The notes below the pieces were generated by a model. The model did not search any database, was not told the DNA's origin, and worked only from the letters and a program-made list of their open reading frames with translations. The position numbers and the translations under genes are program-made. Positions 7,790-16,403 of a stretch of 64,000 nt of DNA are shown here, piece after piece (position 1 is the first letter of the stretch; every line of letters begins with the position of its first letter). Source of the stretch: CBDCBA01 sp965214125 (GTDB lineage Bacteria; Planctomycetota; Phycisphaerae; Tepidisphaerales; Tepidisphaeraceae); NCBI GenBank assembly GCA_965214125.1, contig CBDCBA010000021.1, forward strand, positions 1-64,000, read 5' to 3'.

Positions 7790-9232
7790 CTACACGTACT
7801 TCGTCATAGACGCCTCAAGCATATAGCTTGCGGCGAGCGCCAGGACCGCGATCAGCACGATCGCAAGCCGCGGGTGGCGACGCGCAAGGGCCGCCAGCAT
7901 CAAGGCCGTTGCGGCGACGACCAACGGCACCGCGTGCATCACGTACGAACCCTTGGCCGTGTCGTACAGGGTGCCGTGCGCAAACTGCAGAACGAACCAG
8001 CCGTAGCCGACGGCGGTGCCGGCGATCGCGGCGAACAGGACCAGCGGCGTGGCGGCGGCGTCGGGATTTCGCCACCACCGCCGCGCTCCCGCCGAGGCCG
8101 CCCAGGCGATGCCGGCCAGCAGCGCGAGCGTCGGCACGATCGCCACCACGTTCACGCGGCCCAGGTACGGGACCATCTCGTCGTAGTTGCCGCGCACGTT
8201 CGCCTTGTCCTGCGGCCGGGCGTCGCTGCCGGCGAGGAAGTTCCCGCGCCGGTCGCGGCCAAAGACGTTGTAGTACAGCCAGTAGTCGCCCCAGAAATCG
8301 GCGTAGAAGATCCACCCCGGCCGCCCGTGAAGCCGCCCGCGCACGGGCTCGGCGAAGACGGCCTCGGGTACGACTCCCTCCGCCACGTTTCCGGTGGGCG
8401 CGGGGCTGGCTGGATCGGTGAGCGCTTCCCGGTCGCGGTTGAAGCTCAGGACGCTGTCGAACCGCGTTTGCAGCGATAGGTAAAACCATCCCCCCGCCGC
8501 CAACGCGACCGCCGCCGTGAGCAGCAGTCGGCCTAGCGCTTTGCGAAACGGCAACATCCGGAAGGCGTAGAGGGTCAGCACCGCACTCATCGGCAAGGCC
8601 GTGAGCACGCCCCACTGCCGCGCGAGCGGGACGAGCCCGAGCAGGAGTCCGCAGGCGGCCCATCGCATCGGCCTGCTGTCGGTGCGGCGGCACAGGCGAA
8701 TGACGCCCAGCGCCGCGAGGGTCGTGACGGCGGCGCACATCGCATCGGGCCGGGCCATCGCGAAGGTGCGGGAAAAGACCGGCAGCGTCGCGAGCATGGC
8801 CACCGCCCCGGCGGGCGCGAGGCGGCCCCAGCGATCGCGCCCCGACGCCTCGCCGACCAGCAACGCCAGCGCCACGCAGGCGACGCCGGCGTAGACCATG
8901 TTCGCGATCTGCCAGCCCCGAGCCATCGCGCGCCAGCCCGAGTCGGTGCCGATCTCCTCGAACCACATCACGATCGCCGGCACCACGTACGGCAGCGGCG
9001 CGCTGAAAAACTCGGCCGTGTCCTGCGGCATCGGCAGGCGCCACTGCGAGAGCGTTTGGGCGTAGAGCAGGTGGTCGCCGACGTCGTAGCCGATCGTCGG
9101 CTCGTGCCGCGTGCCGTTGTGGATCACCAGCGCGATCGCCCCGGCGAGGGCGACGAGCGTCGCGATCGCGCCCCAGGCAACGCGGCGCGGCGGCGACTCC
9201 TTCGCGGCAGACGGCGGCGCGGCGGTCGTCAT
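7790..9232 (-). CDS. GT-C family (ArnT/PMT-like) membrane glycosyltransferase
   Basis: 480-residue integral membrane protein with about ten hydrophobic helices. The first periplasmic loop contains an acidic motif (GYDVGDHLLYAQTLSQW, about residues 48-64), the usual catalytic position in GT-C enzymes that take sugars from polyprenyl-phosphate donors. A second large loop lies near residues 255-345. This matches glycosyltransferase 39/83 proteins that modify lipid, protein or polysaccharide outside the membrane. No partner genes are adjacent, so acceptor and sugar are unknown. Confidence 0.7.
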   Translation of the reverse strand: MTTAAPPSAAKESPPRRVAWGAIATLVALAGAIALVIHNGTRHEPTIGYDVGDHLLYAQTLSQWRLPMPQDTAEFFSAPLPYVVPAIVMWFEEIGTDSGWRAMARGWQIANMVYAGVACVALALLVGEASGRDRWGRLAPAGAVAMLATLPVFSRTFAMARPDAMCAAVTTLAALGVIRLCRRTDSRPMRWAACGLLLGLVPLARQWGVLTALPMSAVLTLYAFRMLPFRKALGRLLLTAAVALAAGGWFYLSLQTRFDSVLSFNRDREALTDPASPAPTGNVAEGVVPEAVFAEPVRGRLHGRPGWIFYADFWGDYWLYYNVFGRDRRGNFLAGSDARPQDKANVRGNYDEMVPYLGRVNVVAIVPTLALLAGIAWAASAGARRWWRNPDAAATPLVLFAAIAGTAVGYGWFVLQFAHGTLYDTAKGSYVMHAVPLVVAATALMLAALARRHPRLAIVLIAVLALAASYMLEASMTKYV

Positions 9233-9676
9233 CGACGCCGAGCGTAGGTGCCGAGGCCACCCCTGCGGCTACCGAGGCGACGCAGCAGCCTGACTGGCTG
9301 CGACAACAACCGGTGATGTTCTGCTGCCCAAAGCTCACGCCCCGCCGGCGAGGCCGGCGGGGCGTACGTGCAGCGGGCGGGCGATGGCGCGATCCCCTCT
9401 GCCACCATCGCGTCGCGAGCCGCTGGTCAGACGGATGAGCCGCCCCACGGTTGGCGGCGGCACGGCGGTTTCTCCCCGCCATCGCTCGATCGGAAGACCG
9501 GTGCGAACGTCGCAACCCTGCGCTATGCCTGACGTGCCGGCCACGCGCTCTTGCCCCAAACACTGGAGTTGTTCGCCATCAAGCCTCAACCTGGGAAGGT
9601 CGTGCCGCCTGGGCGGACGAATCCCGAGCGACAATCGAAGTTGCGTGCCCTCGCAACGTGTCTTGGACAATTTGAC
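9233..9676. other. Intergenic region with one strong hairpin
   Basis: This 444-base stretch upstream of the GT-C gene and downstream of the Mrr-like gene has open frames on both strands, but none encodes a recognisable protein or shows a convincing ribosome site. The one clear structure is a perfect 12-bp stem (9338-9349 with 9353-9364, loop GAG). The rest may hold the promoter for the minus-strand glycosyltransferase. Confidence 0.6.
9338..9364. repeat. 12-bp perfect hairpin, CGCCCCGCCGGC arms
   Basis: Arms CGCCCCGCCGGC and GCCGGCGGGGCG are separated by GAG. There is no T-run on either side, so it is not a classical intrinsic terminator. It resembles the GC-rich palindromes found in the other gaps of this window but is shorter. 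Confidence 0.7.
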
Positions 9677-10696
9677 TCATCGAACAGGCCAGTACAGCGG
9701 CTGAAGCGGCACGAGGGCGCGGCCCTCGTCATCGACACTTTTGTAGTGTTGCACGAGCAGCTCGGCGAGGCCGTCGAGGTCGATCAACGTGGTCGGCACC
9801 TCCGCCCGCTCGGCTTCGTAGCGGGCTTCGTTCGTGAAACCTCCGGTGCTGACGTACAAGCCGCGGTCGTCCTTGCGAAGTCCGCCGAGGAAGCTGCGAA
9901 TTTCTGGTGCGCCCATGCTCCCTTTGCGATGCTTGACCTCCACCTTGATGCGCGGCGACTGGAACCCAAGCCCGTCGGGTGAGGCGATGATGTCCTTCCC
10001 GCGATCGCTGCCGGGCCCGCTGACGCGCGTCTTGTACCCCATCGCCCGCAGGATCGCCGCGACGAGATCCTGCATCTGTGACCAGTCGAGCTTGGCGATG
10101 GCGTCGGTGATGAGTTCGATCGAGCGGGCCTCCATGTCCTCGCGCAGTTCGGCGAGTTCCTCGTGCTCGTCGGCCTCGGCTTCGGCGGGCGGCTTGGCCT
10201 TGATTGCCGAGGGTCGACCCTCGGCCAACGCGCGAAGCTCCTCGATTGCCTCCTCGCTCGGCTGAAAAACGGTGCCGATGTACCCCAATGAGTTGCGCGT
10301 GCCCGCCGGCAGATCATCGCGAGACACCGTGCTCGCCCACGCCACCGACCGAACGGTTCCGTCATGTCCGGCCCCGCCCATGACGCCCGCCTCGAAGCGC
10401 GGCTCGCCGGTGATCGTGCCAAGGTGGTAGAGGCGCGTTGCGCGGTCGAACGTGACCACGTCATCGCCGGTTGCCATCACGTTCGCGAACCGATGACTTT
10501 GGCCCGCGTGCGAGCCAGCCTTACTTGCCGAGTGACCCGGGTGCTTTTGCTCCCATTCGCTGCGCACCTCGTCCAGTGTTTTCAACTCATGCAGATTTCG
10601 CAGCCCGCCGATCGCGACCATGCCGTCCCGCACGAAGGCCTCCGCCAACTCAGCACCGCGGCCCGCACGCACCACCCACATCGGCTTTGTTGGCAT
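9677..10696 (-). CDS. Mrr-like restriction endonuclease
   Basis: 339-residue protein with two parts. The N-terminal domain (about 1-160) has MWVVRAG, AIGG and VTFDRATRLYHLGTITG, as in Mrr-type 'restriction system' proteins with an EVE/PUA-like front. The C-terminal domain (about 215-330) is an Mrr catalytic core with MGYKTRVSGPGSDRGKDI followed by VEVKHRKG, giving the Asp and Glu-X-Lys of the PD-(D/E)XK nuclease fold. Mrr proteins are usually type IV enzymes cutting modified DNA. Its ATG lies only 6 bases from the ATG of the divergent DUF2256-DUF3253 gene. Confidence 0.83.
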   Translation of the reverse strand: MPTKPMWVVRAGRGAELAEAFVRDGMVAIGGLRNLHELKTLDEVRSEWEQKHPGHSASKAGSHAGQSHRFANVMATGDDVVTFDRATRLYHLGTITGEPRFEAGVMGGAGHDGTVRSVAWASTVSRDDLPAGTRNSLGYIGTVFQPSEEAIEELRALAEGRPSAIKAKPPAEAEADEHEELAELREDMEARSIELITDAIAKLDWSQMQDLVAAILRAMGYKTRVSGPGSDRGKDIIASPDGLGFQSPRIKVEVKHRKGSMGAPEIRSFLGGLRKDDRGLYVSTGGFTNEARYEAERAEVPTTLIDLDGLAELLVQHYKSVDDEGRALVPLQPLYWPVR

Positions 10697-10702
10697 GCCG
10701 CC

Positions 10703-11104
10703 ATGCTACCCTCCCCCGTGCCCGCCGACGTGCAAACCAAGCCGTGCGCCGCCTGTGGCCGCGTCATCACCTGGCGCAAGAAGTGGGCCCGCGACTGGGA
10801 GCACGTCCGCTACTGCTCCGACGCCTGCCGGCGCGGCTCGAAGGCCGATCACGCCGCGCTCGAAGCGGCCATCCTTCGCCTGCTGAACGAGCGCGATCCG
10901 GCCGCCAGCGGCAACACGACGATCTGCCCGAGCGAGGTCGCCCGCCAACTCGCGCTCGACGATTGGCGGCCGCTGATGGAGCCCGTCCGCCGCGCCGCCA
11001 GGCGACTGGTCGCGACGGGGCAACTCGAAATCACCCAGGGCGGCCGCGTCGTTGATCCGTCCACGGCGAAGGGCCCGATCAGGTTGCGGCGGGTCCCGAT
11101 GTAG
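10703..11104 (+). CDS. DUF2256-DUF3253 zinc-finger/winged-helix protein
   Basis: 133-residue protein combining a DUF2256 Cys4 zinc finger (KPCAACGRVITWRKKW, then RYCSDACRR, about residues 11-42) with a DUF3253 winged helix (about 50-130; ICPSEVARQL, EPVRRAARRLV, ITQGGRVVDPSTAKGPIRLR). Both domains are conserved but uncharacterised; the architecture suggests nucleic-acid binding. Start ATG 10703 abuts the divergent Mrr start; GTG 10718 is an alternative that would leave more room for a promoter. Confidence 0.8.
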   Translation: MLPSPVPADVQTKPCAACGRVITWRKKWARDWEHVRYCSDACRRGSKADHAALEAAILRLLNERDPAASGNTTICPSEVARQLALDDWRPLMEPVRRAARRLVATGQLEITQGGRVVDPSTAKGPIRLRRVPM

Positions 11105-11142
11105 CGGTCGGATTTCGCCCGCGTCGGTAAGATGCCGGGGCT

Positions 11143-11679
11143 ATGAGCCAGACGTCGATGCCGCGCGGGTGCTTGGGGTTCCTCTCCCGCTTTCTGCCAT
11201 CGCCGCCCGAGGATTCGCCGCCATCGCAGCGGCAGTCCGGGTTGCCGTCGCCGCGCGTGATGGTCAGCACGAAGTTCGTCAGCCGCTCCGAGGGCGACTT
11301 CTTCCGCGTGCTGCGCGAGGCGGTCGGCGACGGCGGTCACGTGCTGGCTCAGGTGGCGCTCAACCGCGTGCTGTTCTTCCCCGGCAACCGCGGCACCGCT
11401 GGCCGCGCCGCCTGGCAGAACAAGGCGGCCCGGCGGTCGATCGACTTTCTCGTTTGCGACCCGCAGACGCTGCGGCCACTCGTGGCGATCGAACTGGATG
11501 ACGCCTCTCACAATGCCCCCGCTCGCGTTCGGCGTGACGACGAGGTCGAGACGCTCCTCGCCGCCGCCGGCCTGCCGTTCGTGCGCTTCCGGGCGCGGCG
11601 GACGTACCACACGCAGAGCGTGGCCGACGCGGTCCGGCCGCACCTCGCGGTCGCCGACGGTAACGCCGACACTCGCTAA
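11143..11679 (+). CDS. DUF2726 nuclease-like protein
   Basis: 178-residue protein of the DUF2726 family, related in fold to the PD-(D/E)XK/VSR nucleases. Visible elements are FVSRSEGDFFRVLREAVGD, SIDFLVCDPQT, VAIELDDASHN and the late GLPFVRFRARRTYHT. The Asp in SIDFLV and the acidic ELDD are in the places of the nuclease-fold active site. The N-terminal 35 residues are low-complexity. Located between the DUF3253 gene and the fucosidase, which follows after 10 bases. The biological role of the family is not established. Confidence 0.78.
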   Translation: MSQTSMPRGCLGFLSRFLPSPPEDSPPSQRQSGLPSPRVMVSTKFVSRSEGDFFRVLREAVGDGGHVLAQVALNRVLFFPGNRGTAGRAAWQNKAARRSIDFLVCDPQTLRPLVAIELDDASHNAPARVRRDDEVETLLAAAGLPFVRFRARRTYHTQSVADAVRPHLAVADGNADTR

Positions 11680-11689
11680 CCTTGGGCCG

Positions 11690-13096
11690 ATGCCCGACCG
11701 TCTGCAAACCCCCGGCGACACGAGCTGGTTCGTCCGCGACCGCTTTGGCCTGTTCATCCACTGGGGCCTCTACGCGATGGCGGCGCGGCACGAGTGGGTG
11801 AAGGCGATCGAGTGCATCGGCGACGACGACTACGACCGCCGCTACTTCGACCGCTTCGACCCCGACCTGTACGACCCCGACCGCTGGGCAGAACTCGCCG
11901 AGCGGGCGGGGATGAAATACTTCGTGGTCACGGCCAAGCACCACGAGGGGTTTTGCCTGTGGGACTCGAAGCAGACCGACTACAAGGCGACCAACACGCC
12001 CGCGGGCCGCGACCTCTTGCGGCCGATGGTCGACGCCTTCAACGCGCGGGGGCTGCGGACGGGGCTCTACTACTCGCTCATCGACTGGCACCACGAGCAC
12101 TACGTCGTCGACAAGCACAACCACCCGCGGCGCGGCGACGTGGCGGGCGAGGCGATCGGGCACCTGGTTCCCGGCACGCCCGGCGAGGCCGCCAAGGCCG
12201 GGGCCGACATCAACGCCGGCCGCGACATGGCGAGGTACCGCGCGTACCTGCACGCGCAGGTGCGCGAGCTGATCGAGGAGTTCGGGCCCGAAATTCTGTG
12301 GTTTGACTTCAGCTTCGTCTCCGGCAAGGAGGTTCCCGCCGGCCTCGGCACGGGGCCGGGCGATCTCCGCTACTACAAGGGACGCGACGCCTGGGGCAGC
12401 GAGGAGCTGTATCGCATGATCCGCGAATTGGCGGCGAACGTGATCCTCACCGACCGCCTCAACCTCGACCTGCCGCTGTCCGGCGGCGACGTGAAGACCC
12501 CCGAGCAGGCCACCCCGCAGCGGGGCGTGACGATCGAGCACGAGGGCCGGCAGGTGCCGGTCGTGTGGGAGGCGTGTCAGACCTTCAGCGGGAGCTGGGG
12601 CTACCACCGCGACGAGGCGGGCTGGCGCAGCACGCGGCAGCTCATCCAGACGCTGATCGACTGCGTCAGCAAGGATGGCAACCTGCTGCTCAACGTCGGT
12701 CCGACCGGCCGCGGCGAGTTCGACCGGCGCGCCGTCGAGCGGCTCGAGGGCATCGGCCAGTGGATGCGCCAACACGCCCGCAGCATTCACGGCTGCACGG
12801 CCGCGCCGCCCGAGTTCGAGACGCCGCGCGATTGCCGCCTGACGTGGAACCCGCAGACAAACCGCCTGTACGTTCACCTTTACGCCTGGCCTTACAAGTT
12901 CCTGGAACTTGGCCCCGCCTTCGCCGAGCGCGTCGCGTACGCGCAGTTGCTGCACGACGCGAGCGAGCTCCCGCTGTCGACGAGCGCCTGGGAGCAAGGC
13001 CACGGCGGGTTCGCCCAGGACGCGCTCGTGCTCAAGCTTCCCCAGAACGAGCCGGCGAACGTGGAGGTGCCGGTGATCGAGTTGTTCCTGAAGTGA
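11690..13096 (+). CDS. Alpha-L-fucosidase (GH29)
   Basis: 468-residue glycoside hydrolase family 29 enzyme that removes terminal alpha-L-fucose by retaining catalysis. Family hallmarks: FGLFIHWGLYAMAA near residue 19, AGMKYFVVTAKHHEGFCLWDS (about 77-97), GLYYSLIDWHH, the nucleophile region ILWFDFSF (Asp near residue 205), and GNLLLNVGPTGRGEF. No signal peptide is seen, so action on imported oligosaccharide is likely. Its 3' end overlaps the 3' end of the opposite-strand thiE by 65 bp. Confidence 0.92.
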   Translation: MPDRLQTPGDTSWFVRDRFGLFIHWGLYAMAARHEWVKAIECIGDDDYDRRYFDRFDPDLYDPDRWAELAERAGMKYFVVTAKHHEGFCLWDSKQTDYKATNTPAGRDLLRPMVDAFNARGLRTGLYYSLIDWHHEHYVVDKHNHPRRGDVAGEAIGHLVPGTPGEAAKAGADINAGRDMARYRAYLHAQVRELIEEFGPEILWFDFSFVSGKEVPAGLGTGPGDLRYYKGRDAWGSEELYRMIRELAANVILTDRLNLDLPLSGGDVKTPEQATPQRGVTIEHEGRQVPVVWEACQTFSGSWGYHRDEAGWRSTRQLIQTLIDCVSKDGNLLLNVGPTGRGEFDRRAVERLEGIGQWMRQHARSIHGCTAAPPEFETPRDCRLTWNPQTNRLYVHLYAWPYKFLELGPAFAERVAYAQLLHDASELPLSTSAWEQGHGGFAQDALVLKLPQNEPANVEVPVIELFLK

Positions 13097-14117
13097 GCTG
13101 CGCCCGCAATTCGCGGGAGGCGCGATCCGGGTCTTCCGCCGCCGTGATCGCGCTTGCCACCGCTACCGCCGAGACGCCCGTTGCCCGAACTTCAGCGACG
13201 TTGCCCAGCGTGATGCCGGCGATGGCAACCGTCGGCAGCAGGTCGAGCTCGGCCGCGGCGCGGGCGAAGGCGAGGCCGGGCAGGATGTCGCGCGGCTTGG
13301 TTTTGCTTGGAAAGACCGGCCCGACGCCGACGTAGTTGGCACCGTCGCGTTTCGCCTGGCGGACCTGATCGACGTCGTGCGTGCTCACGCCGACGATCGC
13401 GCGCGGGCCGACGATCCGCCGGGCCTCGGCGGCGGGGAGATCGTTCTGACCCACGTGAACGCCGTCGGCCTTGGCGAGCAGCGCGACGTCCGGCCGATCG
13501 TTCACGATCAGCAGGATGTTCGCGTCGCGGCACAGGTCGCGCAGGCGACGGGCCCGCGCCAGCAATTCGTTCGCGCCGACGCCTGGCTCGCGAAGTTGCA
13601 GGCAGTCGACCCCGCCCGCGACGGCGGCCTCGGCCGTCGCGAACCAGTCGGCCCGACAGGCGGATTGGGTCAGGATGAGGTAGAGCTTCACCCGGCCGAA
13701 CGCTTCGTTCGCGCGCAGGGCCAGGCGGAGGCGGCGCTCGAGGTCGTAGGCGGCGTAGCGGACGCGCTCGGCCGTCGCGGCGGCGGGCGGACTCTCCAGC
13801 TTGGCGACTTCCGCGAGGACCCGCAACGCCTCCTGCGCCCGCTTGACGCCGGCGATCGCGAGATGCGCGACATCCGCGCGGCCATCGGCGGAGGGGTGCT
13901 TCGACGAAATTCCTACGTCGCCGGGCGTGTCGCGCCAGCCCGTCGCCTCGGCCTCGAGCGACGCGAACGCCCCCGTGAGCACGTGCCGGAGCGTGCGCAA
14001 TGCACCGGCGAGTTCGGCGTCGTCGAGGACGAAGCGGGCGACATCCTCGGCCGTCCGCAGGCCCTCGCGGCAGCGGTTGAGGTTGGCGTCGAGCATGCGC
14101 AGCGCGGGCGGGTCCAC
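13032..14117 (-). CDS. thiE: ThiD2-ThiE fusion thiamine-phosphate synthase
   Basis: 361 residues. Residues 1-125 are a ThiD2-type domain (MLDANLNRCREGLRTAEDVARF, then LRHVLTG), proposed in the literature to supply HMP-phosphate kinase activity. Residues 140-345 are a ThiE TIM barrel joining HMP-PP and thiazole phosphate: CLQLREP, LLIVNDRPDVALLAKADGVHVGQ, VGVSTHD, YVGVGPVFPSKTKP, PTVAIAGI. A fused kinase-synthase would cover consecutive steps of thiamine synthesis. The last 20 residues are a Ser/Pro/Arg tail encoded opposite the fucosidase 3' end. Confidence 0.9.
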   Translation of the reverse strand: MDPPALRMLDANLNRCREGLRTAEDVARFVLDDAELAGALRTLRHVLTGAFASLEAEATGWRDTPGDVGISSKHPSADGRADVAHLAIAGVKRAQEALRVLAEVAKLESPPAAATAERVRYAAYDLERRLRLALRANEAFGRVKLYLILTQSACRADWFATAEAAVAGGVDCLQLREPGVGANELLARARRLRDLCRDANILLIVNDRPDVALLAKADGVHVGQNDLPAAEARRIVGPRAIVGVSTHDVDQVRQAKRDGANYVGVGPVFPSKTKPRDILPGLAFARAAAELDLLPTVAIAGITLGNVAEVRATGVSAVAVASAITAAEDPDRASRELRAQLTSGTTRSPAPPRSPARSGEA

Positions 14118-14233
14118 GCGGCCAGCTTAAGCCCGCGGCGGCGCACGACCGATAACACGAGCAGCGCGGCCCTCCGAGTGGGGCGGCCGTTTGCCGAACA
14201 GGACGTTCCCGAACCTCGCAAGGACCCGCCGCC

Positions 14234-15340
14234 ATGGCCACGCCGCTCGCCAGCCGTAAAAAGATTCACGAGAAGGGCTTGAGGGCCGTCAAGCGCAAGG
14301 CCAAGGCGGGCGGGGCGTCGGCAAACCGGGGCGTCGTAGGTCGCATCGCGCCGGGCCTCTACAATGCCGCCGGCGTGCCGGACCCGAACCAGATCATCCA
14401 GGGCGATTGCATCGAAATGCTCAACGCCGGGCCCGCGGGGTGGGTCGACCTCGTCTTCGCCGACCCGCCGTTCAACATCGGCTACCTCTACGACGGCTAC
14501 GAGGACCTCAAGCCCGCCGAGCAGTACGTGAAGTGGTGCGGCCAGTGGATGAAGGCCGTCCACCGCGCGCTCACGCCCACGGGCAGCTTCTTCCTGGCCA
14601 TCGGCGACAACTACGCCGCCGAGCTCTGCGTCGAGGCGAAGAAGCTCGGCTTTTCGATGCGCAACTGGATCGTCTGGCACTACACGTTTGGCCAGCAGCC
14701 CAAGCACAAGTTCGCGCGGTCGCACACGCACATCCTGTACTTCACGAAGGACGAGAAGAAGTTCACGTTCAACGCCGACGCCGTCCGCGTGAAGAGCGCC
14801 CGCCAGACCATTTACAAGGACGCCCGCGCGAACAAGAAGGGCAAGCTGCCCGACGACACGTGGTACCTGCGCCCCCAGGAGGCCCAAGGCGAGCTGTTCG
14901 AGCCGGACCAGGACGTGTGGAACGAGAGCCGCGTCTGCGGCACGTTCAAGGAGCGCGAGGGGTGGCACGGCTGCCAGATGCCCATCGCCGTGCTCGACCG
15001 GATCATCAAGTCGGCGAGTAACCCGGGCGACGTGGTGCTCGACCCGTTCAACGGCAGCGGCACGACCTGCCTGAGCGCCGCCCTGCTCGACCGGCAGTAC
15101 GTGGGCCTCGAGCTCAACGCCGACTACGTCAGCCTCGCCCGGCAGCGGATCGCCCACGCGCTGGAAAAGGTCGAGGACCTTGGCGACGCCGCGTCGAACG
15201 AGGATGGCACGATCAACCTCCAGCGGATCATCGCCCACATCACCGACGATGCCGCCCGCTCGAGCAAGGTGCAGACCGCCACAGATGCCCTGGGCCGCCC
15301 GCGCGTGGCCCGCCGGACGCGGCAGAAGCAGTCGGCGTGA
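14234..15340 (+). CDS. Beta-class DNA (N6-adenine/N4-cytosine) methyltransferase
   Basis: 368-residue N6_N4 methyltransferase. Order of motifs is catalytic DPPF (residues 77-80, FADPPFNIGY), target-recognition region, then the AdoMet-binding DPFNGSGTT near residue 275, i.e. beta class. GDCIEMLN precedes the catalytic motif as in the family. The basic N-terminus (RKK, KRKAK) may aid DNA binding. No cognate endonuclease is adjacent, so it is an orphan or works with a distant enzyme. The recognition sequence cannot be predicted. Confidence 0.88.
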   Translation: MATPLASRKKIHEKGLRAVKRKAKAGGASANRGVVGRIAPGLYNAAGVPDPNQIIQGDCIEMLNAGPAGWVDLVFADPPFNIGYLYDGYEDLKPAEQYVKWCGQWMKAVHRALTPTGSFFLAIGDNYAAELCVEAKKLGFSMRNWIVWHYTFGQQPKHKFARSHTHILYFTKDEKKFTFNADAVRVKSARQTIYKDARANKKGKLPDDTWYLRPQEAQGELFEPDQDVWNESRVCGTFKEREGWHGCQMPIAVLDRIIKSASNPGDVVLDPFNGSGTTCLSAALLDRQYVGLELNADYVSLARQRIAHALEKVEDLGDAASNEDGTINLQRIIAHITDDAARSSKVQTATDALGRPRVARRTRQKQSA

Positions 15341-15558
15341 CGGCGGCCAATGCGGCGTGGTTCATCGGGTGGGCAGCTGCCCGCCGCCCCACGGCGGCGC
15401 GTCGATCGGCGGAGCTTCTTTGGGCTTCGCCGCGACCCGCTCGCGGCGCCACGCCAGTGCCCCGTCGCCGGCCAGCACCACGCCGGCTACTGAGCACTGA
15501 GTGGATCAGGCGCGTCCTCCCATAACCTCTCGTTAGCGTACCTTGCACCATCACTTGC

Positions 15559-15639
15559 CGGAGGTAGCCGCGGACCTTGGTCCGCGATTAAATCACGGTC
15601 AGTGTCCGACACGCGGACCAAGGTCCGCGGCTACCTCCG
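15559..15639. repeat. 28-bp perfect inverted repeat with self-complementary arms
   Basis: Arms 15559-15586 and 15612-15639 are perfect reverse complements separated by 25 bases. Each arm also contains GCGGACC-TT-GGTCCGC (or its mirror), so each can fold on itself, giving either one long stem or a two-hairpin cruciform. Unrelated in sequence to the TAGCCGCCC palindrome 31 bases downstream. Confidence 0.88.
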
Positions 15640-15670
15640 ATCGAACAGCATGTGATGACACAAGCTGCTT

Positions 15671-15733
15671 TAGCCGCCCCGCCTTGCGGGGCGCTCCGCA
15701 CCGGTCCACGCGCCCCGCGAGGCGGGCCGGCTA
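15671..15733. repeat. Palindromic repeat, TAGCCGCCC family (copy 2)
   Basis: Arms 15671-15694 and 15710-15733 pair at 22 of 24 positions with a 15-base loop. The arm is nearly identical to the 7.6-kb copy. The two mismatches suggest an older or decaying copy. Confidence 0.85.
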
Positions 15734-15804
15734 ACGAGCATGCGCAGGATCCATCGCGTTCTCAGTAACGGGAAGAGCAGCACGAGCAGTTCCAAGCCCG
15801 GCGA

Positions 15805-16272
15805 TCACGTCCGCGTGAGCATCGCCGACGTCGGGTCCGTCGGGTCAACGTAGACCACCACCTCCGCCCCGACCGGGTAGGCTTTGACGGCCTCGTACGA
15901 CTCCGAGCGGTTGCCCGCGCTCACGCCGCCAGCCGGACCGAACACATCAGACTCGAATGCCTCGCCGTCGACGTGGTAGCGGAAGCTGATGTCGGGCCGG
16001 TAGGTGTTGCCATCGCTGGAGCGGTTGGTGACAAGCTCGCTATTGAGGACCACCGCCACCACCGCCGGCACCGCGTCCCAAGACGCCGCCGCCGGGGCAC
16101 GCCACCACGGCGCGAGCAGGAACAGGACCACGAACAGCATCCCGAACGCCGCAAGCGCCAGCCCGAACGCGTTCAACACCCACGGCGGGGCGTACGTGAC
16201 GCGCAGCCCGCCTCGTTTCGCCGGTGCGGGCGTCGCTCCGTCAGCAATCGCTCGTTCCGCACCGGTGGACAT
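15805..16272 (-). CDS. DUF3592 membrane protein
   Basis: 155 residues with one strong N-terminal membrane helix (about 33-55, NAFGLALAAFGMLFVVLFLLAPWW). The following beta-rich DUF3592 domain has FRYHVDGEAFESDVFG and the conserved AYPVGAEVVVYVDPTDPTSAML. Family function is unknown. No C-terminal second helix is present, so the domain probably lies on one side of the membrane. Monocistronic appearance. Confidence 0.75.
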   Translation of the reverse strand: MSTGAERAIADGATPAPAKRGGLRVTYAPPWVLNAFGLALAAFGMLFVVLFLLAPWWRAPAAASWDAVPAVVAVVLNSELVTNRSSDGNTYRPDISFRYHVDGEAFESDVFGPAGGVSAGNRSESYEAVKAYPVGAEVVVYVDPTDPTSAMLTRT

Positions 16273-16403
16273 GCGGCAAGTAGGTCCCCGCCCCGTCGGC
16301 GTCGGTAAGGCTGGACCGATTTTCGCACCAAGCCCCGCCGCGCGGCGACGCGGCTCGCATTCGGAAGGAATGCGAGAAAGGCGACCAGTCTAAACCGCCC
16401 GTG

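Larger units (their letters stand above)
15341..15804. other. Repeat-rich intergenic region
   Basis: 464 bases between convergent genes with no credible coding frame. It contains a perfect 28-bp inverted repeat (15559-15639) and a copy of the TAGCCGCCC palindrome (15671-15733). The left flank (15509-15535, GCGCGTCCTCCCATAACCTC) and right flank (after 15733, ending TTCTCAGTAA) resemble those around the 7.6-kb copy. This suggests one composite element in which the 28-bp repeat was inserted. Confidence 0.75.

Noticed and set aside
9338..9364. Hairpin as terminator of the GT-C gene
   Set aside because: It lies upstream of that gene's start, not after its stop, and has no T-run on either strand.
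9384..9704. Possible small gene between the GT-C and Mrr genes
   Set aside because: Frames of about 100 codons exist on both strands but lack domain similarity, ribosome sites and codon character, and one overlaps the Mrr gene end.
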